IMG/VR virus record: IMGVR_UViG_3300049484_000155
Span: 1-22,822 of that record
Source: a virus
Reading direction: 5' to 3' (one strand)
Length of the DNA: 22,822 bases
The position numbers and the translations under genes are program-made. Shown here piece by piece: positions 18,809-22,822 of this stretch (positions are counted from its first letter, which is position 1; each line of letters begins with the position of its first letter). The notes beneath the pieces are model-generated. The model was not told the origin of the DNA. It saw only the letters and a program-made list of their open reading frames with translations, and searched no databases.

Positions 18809-18844
18809 TTATCGTGAACGCCTCCCCGCGCTCTCGCGCACCGG

Positions 18845-18860
18845 GGGGCAAGATTACCCC
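18845..18860 (+). promoter_or_regulatory. Palindromic element, copy 3 (diverged)
   Basis: GGGGCAAGATTACCCC differs at two positions from GGGGTAATATTACCCC and is followed by GAGGAC, where copy 1 has CAGGAC. The start codon is 20 bases downstream, the same spacing as in the other copies. It is on the plus strand before the small terminase gene, so both gene blocks may answer to one regulator. Confidence 0.5.
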
Positions 18861-18880
18861 GAGGACGGAGACCTTCAGCG

Positions 18881-19570
18881 ATGTCACAAGTCAACGCGCG
18901 ATTCGCCGTTCGTCGACCTTGGGAAGAGGTCAACGACGCCGACAAGCAAGAAGTCATTCGCGCGCTCGCCCTCGGCTACAGCGTCAATCAGGCCGCCAAG
19001 GTCGTCAAACGCAAACCCGCCGTCATCTTCGAATGGGCGCGCACCGACGCGGGCTTCGCAGCTGCGCTCAACGCAATCGCCGCGGACAAAGACGACGAAG
19101 TGACGGACTTCCGGGAGCGCGTTCGACGCGCCGCGGGCACGATGCTTGACCACCTACTCGAAATGGCTGACCCGCGCGTCAATCCCGTTACGCTTCAGCC
19201 CGTTCACATGGACCGCGAGCGAAACGCCGCCATCAAGACCTTCTTCGCCGACGTCCACGGGCCCGTCCTTCTACCAAAGACGTCGAACGGGCCGCAGGCG
19301 CCCACCGTTCTCGTTCACGCATCGCAAGCACAATTCTTAGTGCAAGGCGCCCGCACGGACGTGCAGGTTGACGCACCCACGAACGGTCATGGAGACCTCC
19401 ATGCCACGACCCCTCTACGACACGATGACCTCGCGGCAGCTCCTCAACCATCTACGCCAGCACCCTCTCTCCAAAGTGGAGCCATTGACGGCAGCCCGTC
19501 TGGCGCGTGGAGGGGCAGCGCTTCGCAGGTCGAAGGAATCCCATCGCCGTCAGGCGACGGTGTTCGCTGA
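18881..19570 (+). CDS. Putative small terminase subunit
   Basis: A 229-residue protein. Residues 25-60 (QEVIRALALGYSVNQAAKVV then KRKPAVIFEWART) form a helix-turn-helix of the kind used by small terminases to bind the packaging site. The middle resembles other small-subunit oligomerisation regions, and the last 80 residues are Pro/Ala/Ser-rich and probably disordered. It is first in the rightward block, two small genes before the large terminase, as expected. The ATG has GGAGACC upstream. Its last 170 bases overlap another good frame (19401-19616), so either the tail or that gene is unusual. Confidence 0.7.
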   Translation: MSQVNARFAVRRPWEEVNDADKQEVIRALALGYSVNQAAKVVKRKPAVIFEWARTDAGFAAALNAIAADKDDEVTDFRERVRRAAGTMLDHLLEMADPRVNPVTLQPVHMDRERNAAIKTFFADVHGPVLLPKTSNGPQAPTVLVHASQAQFLVQGARTDVQVDAPTNGHGDLHATTPLRHDDLAAAPQPSTPAPSLQSGAIDGSPSGAWRGSASQVEGIPSPSGDGVR

Positions 19571-19616
19571 GATGGACGCACTCTACAACAATGGAGGCGA
19601 TGATGGACGCGAATGA
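19401..19616 (+). CDS. 71-residue basic protein overlapping the small terminase tail
   Basis: A frame shifted by one base from the small terminase, beginning MPRPLYDTMTSRQLLNHLRQ and ending FAEMDALYNNGGDDGRE. It looks more protein-like than the disordered terminase tail it overlaps for 170 bases. GGAGA lies five bases before the ATG. An earlier in-frame ATG at 19389 is possible. It ends in a 14-base overlap with the next gene. Function is unknown. It could be an independent gene or reflect frameshifted expression of the small terminase. Confidence 0.5.
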   Translation: MPRPLYDTMTSRQLLNHLRQHPLSKVEPLTAARLARGGAALRRSKESHRRQATVFAEMDALYNNGGDDGRE

Positions 19617-19821
19617 TCTTGCACGCGACGCAAAGGCGACCCTGACGATCATCCTCAAACTCGACGGGCAGGTGGGCGTCGTCGGTCCCGTCGCCAATAA
19701 ACTTTTGTGCTACGGCATGCTAGAGATGGCGAAGTCGGCAATCGCGGCGTTCGTCGAGCCGTCCGCGATCCTTCAGCCGAAGATCATTCCGCCGAACGAT
19801 GCGGGGCGACCACGTGGTTGA
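19603..19821 (+). CDS. 72-residue protein, unknown function
   Basis: A small helical protein starting MDANDLARDAKATLTIILKL, with a hydrophobic middle (VGVVGPVANKLLCYGMLEMA) and a proline-rich end (ILQPKIIPPNDAGRPRG). TGGAGGCG lies just upstream, and the ATG at 19603 has the best spacing, although 19600 is also an ATG. It overlaps the previous gene by 14 bases and the large terminase by 23. Its position between terminase genes suggests a packaging accessory role, which is inference. Confidence 0.65.
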   Translation: MDANDLARDAKATLTIILKLDGQVGVVGPVANKLLCYGMLEMAKSAIAAFVEPSAILQPKIIPPNDAGRPRG

Positions 19822-21376
19822 AGACGCCGACGTCATCCAACTCTCGCCTGACCAACTCGCGGACATTCGCCGTCGTGCGGAGTCTGACCTCTTTTATTTT
19901 GCCAAGGGCATCCTCAACTACAACTATCTTGATGAGGAGTTCCATGGCCCAATCTGCCGATTCATCCAGTCAGGCGTCCAACGTAAGCTCATCGCCCTAC
20001 CGCGCGGCCATTTCAAAACAACGGTTGGAACAATTTCTTATGCGATTTGGCGCGCCGTCAAAGACCCGTCCATCCGCGTACTTATCTCCAATGCGACCGC
20101 CACAAATGCGGAGAAGTTCCTCGAAGCCATAAAGACACAATTTGAGTCGAACGGTCTGCTGCGCGCCCTCTGGCCCGAAGTCATCCCCGACATCACAAAG
20201 GTGCGGTGGAACAACACCGCCGTCGAGCTTCGACGCGACAAGCCGTGGACGGAGGCCACCTTCGAAGCCATCGGTGTGGGCGGGCACGTTGCGTCGCGCC
20301 ACTACGACCTCATCATCAAGGACGACCTCATCGACCTCTCTGACAAGCAAGACCTCGACGACGTGGCCCAACTCATCCAAACCGCCGTCGCGTGGCACCA
20401 ATATTCATACGGGCTATTCGTCAACGTCGAGAACGGCGAAGAGGTCGTCATTGGTACGCGGTGGCACCGTGACGACCTTCTCGCGTGGATCAACAAGAAT
20501 CAGAGCGTCGTGAAGCTCGGCGAGACCTCGTCGATGGCCTTCCACTACTACGAGCATGCCATTCGAGGGACGGAGCCGATCTTCAAACGAAGCGCGGATG
20601 GCAAACATGGCTTCACTCGCGAGGGGCTTGACCACCTTCGACGAACTCTTGGACCTTACAAATATAGCGGCCAATATCAGCTCAATCCTTCCGATCCTTC
20701 CGTCGCGGAGTTTCAGCGCACGTGGCTACGGTATTATTCTCTCACGGACGACGGACGGATACTTCTGCCAGGGGTGGTTAATGCCCGAGGCGGAAATGTG
20801 TCGTATGGGGTCGGCCAACTAGATCGCTACATTCTCGTTGACCCCGCCCTCTCGAAGAAGCACAAGGCTGACTACACCGGCCTCGTCACCGTCGGAGTGT
20901 CGCCTGGCGCGTACAAGATCGTGCTCGAAGCACTCGATCTGAAGGCCGAACCGCTTGAGTTGATCGAGGCGATCATCGCCGCGACGGAACGCTGGCGCCC
21001 CATCTGCGTGGGCATCGAGGCCGTCGCCTTCCAGAAGATGATCAAGCCCTTCTTGGAGTTCGTGTCGAGGTCGCGCGGCAAACACGTGCCGGTGCGTGAG
21101 TTCAAGACAGACACTCGCACGTCGAAGGAGAATCGTATTCGTGCGCTTGTCCCGGAGTTTGCGCGCGGCCTCATCTTTATTGGCGCGTCGATGGGAGAGC
21201 TAGAAAGTGAATACGACGGCTTCCCCGTGGCGTCCGATCAGCATTTGCTGGATGCACTGGCTTATGGTCCTCAGTTGTGGCAGAGTGGTGAGCCAATGTC
21301 TGATGAAGAGGTTGCGGAGGCCGAGTGGGAAGAAGAGGTCGCCCTCGCCGGGCGCAACGAATTGACGGGGTATTGA
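19799..21376 (+). CDS. terL: Large terminase subunit (ATPase and nuclease)
   Basis: A 525-residue packaging motor. The ATPase half has Walker A LPRGHFKTT (67-75), Walker B LIIKDD (171-176) and the coupling-like IGTRWHRDD (218-226). The nuclease half has D348 (ILVDPALSKK), E407 (VGIEAVAF) and D485 (HLLDALAYG), the three acidic residues of the RNase H-like fold. It drives DNA into the prohead and cuts the concatemer. The ATG at 19799 overlaps the preceding gene. A GTG at 19814 is an alternative start and neither has a strong ribosome binding site. Length and order are usual for tailed phages. Confidence 0.95.
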   Translation: MRGDHVVEDADVIQLSPDQLADIRRRAESDLFYFAKGILNYNYLDEEFHGPICRFIQSGVQRKLIALPRGHFKTTVGTISYAIWRAVKDPSIRVLISNATATNAEKFLEAIKTQFESNGLLRALWPEVIPDITKVRWNNTAVELRRDKPWTEATFEAIGVGGHVASRHYDLIIKDDLIDLSDKQDLDDVAQLIQTAVAWHQYSYGLFVNVENGEEVVIGTRWHRDDLLAWINKNQSVVKLGETSSMAFHYYEHAIRGTEPIFKRSADGKHGFTREGLDHLRRTLGPYKYSGQYQLNPSDPSVAEFQRTWLRYYSLTDDGRILLPGVVNARGGNVSYGVGQLDRYILVDPALSKKHKADYTGLVTVGVSPGAYKIVLEALDLKAEPLELIEAIIAATERWRPICVGIEAVAFQKMIKPFLEFVSRSRGKHVPVREFKTDTRTSKENRIRALVPEFARGLIFIGASMGELESEYDGFPVASDQHLLDALAYGPQLWQSGEPMSDEEVAEAEWEEEVALAGRNELTGY

Positions 21377-21377
21377 C

Positions 21378-21620
21378 GTGAAGATCCGTGTCAAGCGCGC
21401 CGCGGACGGCAAGTCCGAGAAGCTGGAGTTCCCCGACCGCACTCGCATTCGTACCGTGGACGGCGTGTCGCGGGGTGCGCTGGTTGTGGAGGGCGTCATC
21501 AGCCACGTCTTCGACGCGACGAGCGGCCAATACTTGGGCTATGGCCTAACGCAGAGCGATCCCTTCGAGTTGGTGAGTGAGGCGGTGGCTCGCATCGAAG
21601 CGGCTCGGGAGGCAAGCTAG
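21378..21620 (+). CDS. 80-residue protein between terminase and portal
   Basis: A small beta-rich protein starting at GTG one base after the terminase stop: VKIRVKRAADGKSEKLEFPD, then a VVEGVISHVFDATSGQYLGY core and a helical C-terminus. GGGG lies ten bases upstream of the start. Its stop overlaps the portal start by one base. Small proteins at this position are common in phages, but I cannot assign a function. Confidence 0.7.
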   Translation: MKIRVKRAADGKSEKLEFPDRTRIRTVDGVSRGALVVEGVISHVFDATSGQYLGYGLTQSDPFELVSEAVARIEAAREAS

Positions 21621-22822
21621 TGGCCGACATTTATGCGCCGATTCGCCTCTCGGAGGCCAACTCCGCGAAGTTGAGAAGGTACATCGCCGACGAGATCGAG
21701 GCCGTCTCGATTGGTCGGGAGTCGATGGAGGCGGAGTGGAAGAAAGCCGTCGAGGACTACGAGGCGGACGCGCCCGCGTCGCCGAAGAACTTCCCCTTCG
21801 AGGGCGCGTGCAAGATCGTCGTTCCCACCATTGCCACGACGTGTGACGCCATCTTTGCACGCGTCATGAATACGGTGTTCGCGTTACGGCCGCTGTGGAC
21901 GATCCAGCCGCTCTCCGAGAAGTGGGCGCGTCACGCGAAGCCGACGGAGAATTTCCTGGAGTGGGCGCAGCAGTACGTACTCAAGATGTATAACGTGGCG
22001 TGGCCCTGGTGGTTTGAGACCGTCAAGTTGGGTACGGGCTTTGTAAAGATGCCGTACGTCAACGACGTGCGTCGCGAGCTGACGTACATGCCAGACGGCA
22101 GCCTTGATTACGACCGCGTGATCCATCATCTAGGGCCGAAGCCTGAGTACCTGGCCATTCAGGATATGTACCTTCCAGATGGTGATTACGACGTGCAGAC
22201 GGCGCCGTGGGTTGGCAACAAGTTTCGGTTGACGCGCGGGCAGTTGGCGTCACGTAAGAAGCCGCCCTTCTCGTACGACAACGTGGACAAGGTACAGCCG
22301 ATCACGCAGAAGGACGCCATCCGACAGAGGCGGGATCAGCTGGAAGGGTTCGAGCGCACGTCGGTGTACGAGACGTACGAGCTGTTCGAGCTGTGGATGG
22401 ACTGGGACGTCAACGACGATGGCGCGGACGAGGCCATTGTTGTGACGTACGACGCTGGGAGCGAGACGATTCTGCGCGTCATCAACAACTACTACGTCGC
22501 GGGCTATCGCCCGTATCATAAGGCGTCGTTCATGCAGCGGGAAGGGCGCGCCTACGGGGTGGGCGTGGCGCGCATGCTGCGCCAACTGGCTGAGGGCATC
22601 ACAACGCAGTTCCAACAGTTTATTGACAACGCCACGTTGGCGAACGTGCGGATTTGGAAGGGCAAGCGCGGCAGCGGGCTGCGTAAGGATATGAAGTTGT
22701 ATCCAGGGAAGCTCATCTTGCTGAACGATCCCAACGACTTGCAGCCGGAGGCGATGGGTGAAATCTACTCCTCGCAACTTAACGTGCTTGGGTCGCTCCG
22801 CGAAGCGGCAGAGCGTCGAACG
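21620..22822 (+). CDS. Portal protein (partial, C-terminus beyond the window)
   Basis: The first 401 residues of a portal protein, which forms the ring at the capsid vertex through which DNA passes. Typical segments are NFPFEGACKIVVPTIATTCD (about residues 55-74), the tryptophan-rich WPWWFETVKLGTGFVKMPYV, and YRPYHKASFMQREGRAYGVG leading into the helix GITTQFQQFIDNATLANVRI near 340. The family resembles podovirus-type portals, but this is a judgement from memory. The start is a GTG overlapping the previous stop by one base (TAGTG) with GGGAGG upstream. The frame stays open to the last base. Confidence 0.85.
   Translation, partial: MADIYAPIRLSEANSAKLRRYIADEIEAVSIGRESMEAEWKKAVEDYEADAPASPKNFPFEGACKIVVPTIATTCDAIFARVMNTVFALRPLWTIQPLSEKWARHAKPTENFLEWAQQYVLKMYNVAWPWWFETVKLGTGFVKMPYVNDVRRELTYMPDGSLDYDRVIHHLGPKPEYLAIQDMYLPDGDYDVQTAPWVGNKFRLTRGQLASRKKPPFSYDNVDKVQPITQKDAIRQRRDQLEGFERTSVYETYELFELWMDWDVNDDGADEAIVVTYDAGSETILRVINNYYVAGYRPYHKASFMQREGRAYGVGVARMLRQLAEGITTQFQQFIDNATLANVRIWKGKRGSGLRKDMKLYPGKLILLNDPNDLQPEAMGEIYSSQLNVLGSLREAAERRT

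Larger units (their letters stand above)
18193..18880. other. Gene-free divergent control region
   Basis: These 688 bases separate the leftward and rightward blocks. Readings in all frames lack ribosome binding sites and native composition. It contains the repeat copy at 18229-18258, a dyad GGTGCATGAT/ATGATGCACC (18492-18515), a 12-base palindrome GACGTTAACGTC (18594-18605), GCGTCA/TGACGC (18610-18630), a direct pair GTGCGTCGAAATTT/GTGCGTCAAAAATT (18543, 18609) and a sigma70-like promoter at 18780-18808. It is probably the switch between early and late transcription. Confidence 0.65.

Overview
The window looks like part of the genome of a tailed double-stranded DNA bacteriophage with GC-rich DNA. 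Genes are short, tightly packed and often overlap by 1 to 4 bases. No bacterial housekeeping gene, rRNA, recognisable tRNA, integrase, repressor or CRISPR array is visible. The phage call rests on a large terminase, a portal protein and a phage-type replication and recombination set. The host cannot be named from the sequence. Most genes have clear Shine-Dalgarno sequences, and GTG starts are common. Lifestyle is undetermined; a phage-encoded family A polymerase with no visible integrase leans towards lytic.

Layout. Positions 1 to about 18,190 form one leftward (minus strand) block. Read in its direction of transcription, it starts with small unknown genes separated by intergenic hairpins (18.2-13.5 kb). 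These include an Ala-rich tandem-repeat protein and an AT-rich HNH endonuclease with its own promoter. Next is a recombination set (13.0-10.2 kb): a RecB-like Fe-S nuclease, a Sak4-like P-loop ATPase and a DUF669-like putative ssDNA-binding protein. Then come small zinc-binding proteins, a J-domain protein, a vWA protein and a ParB-methyltransferase fusion (9.9-6.3 kb). The last part is a DNA synthesis set (5.3-0.35 kb): a nucleoside deoxyribosyltransferase-like enzyme, a uracil-DNA glycosylase fused to part of a 3'-5' exonuclease, a zinc-ribbon protein, a family A polymerase, an M15 peptidase and a DUF3987-type ATPase. Positions 18,193-18,880 are a gene-free divergent control region. From 18,881 to the end is a rightward packaging block: small terminase, two or three small genes, large terminase and portal, the last running off the window.

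How the parts work together. The leftward block would supply replication, recombination and nucleotide metabolism early in infection, and the rightward block packages the DNA. A 476-base AT-rich gap at 16,812-17,287 carries inverted iterons around an AT-rich core and is the best origin candidate. A palindromic element, GGGGTAATATTACCCC or a near copy, sits 20-21 bases before the start codon of three separate units on both strands, so it may coordinate early and late transcription.

The most notable items are this repeated element, the two-armed origin-like region, the polymerase whose exonuclease domain is split by an inserted zinc-ribbon gene, and the hairpin-bounded gene cassettes at 13.5-18.2 kb.
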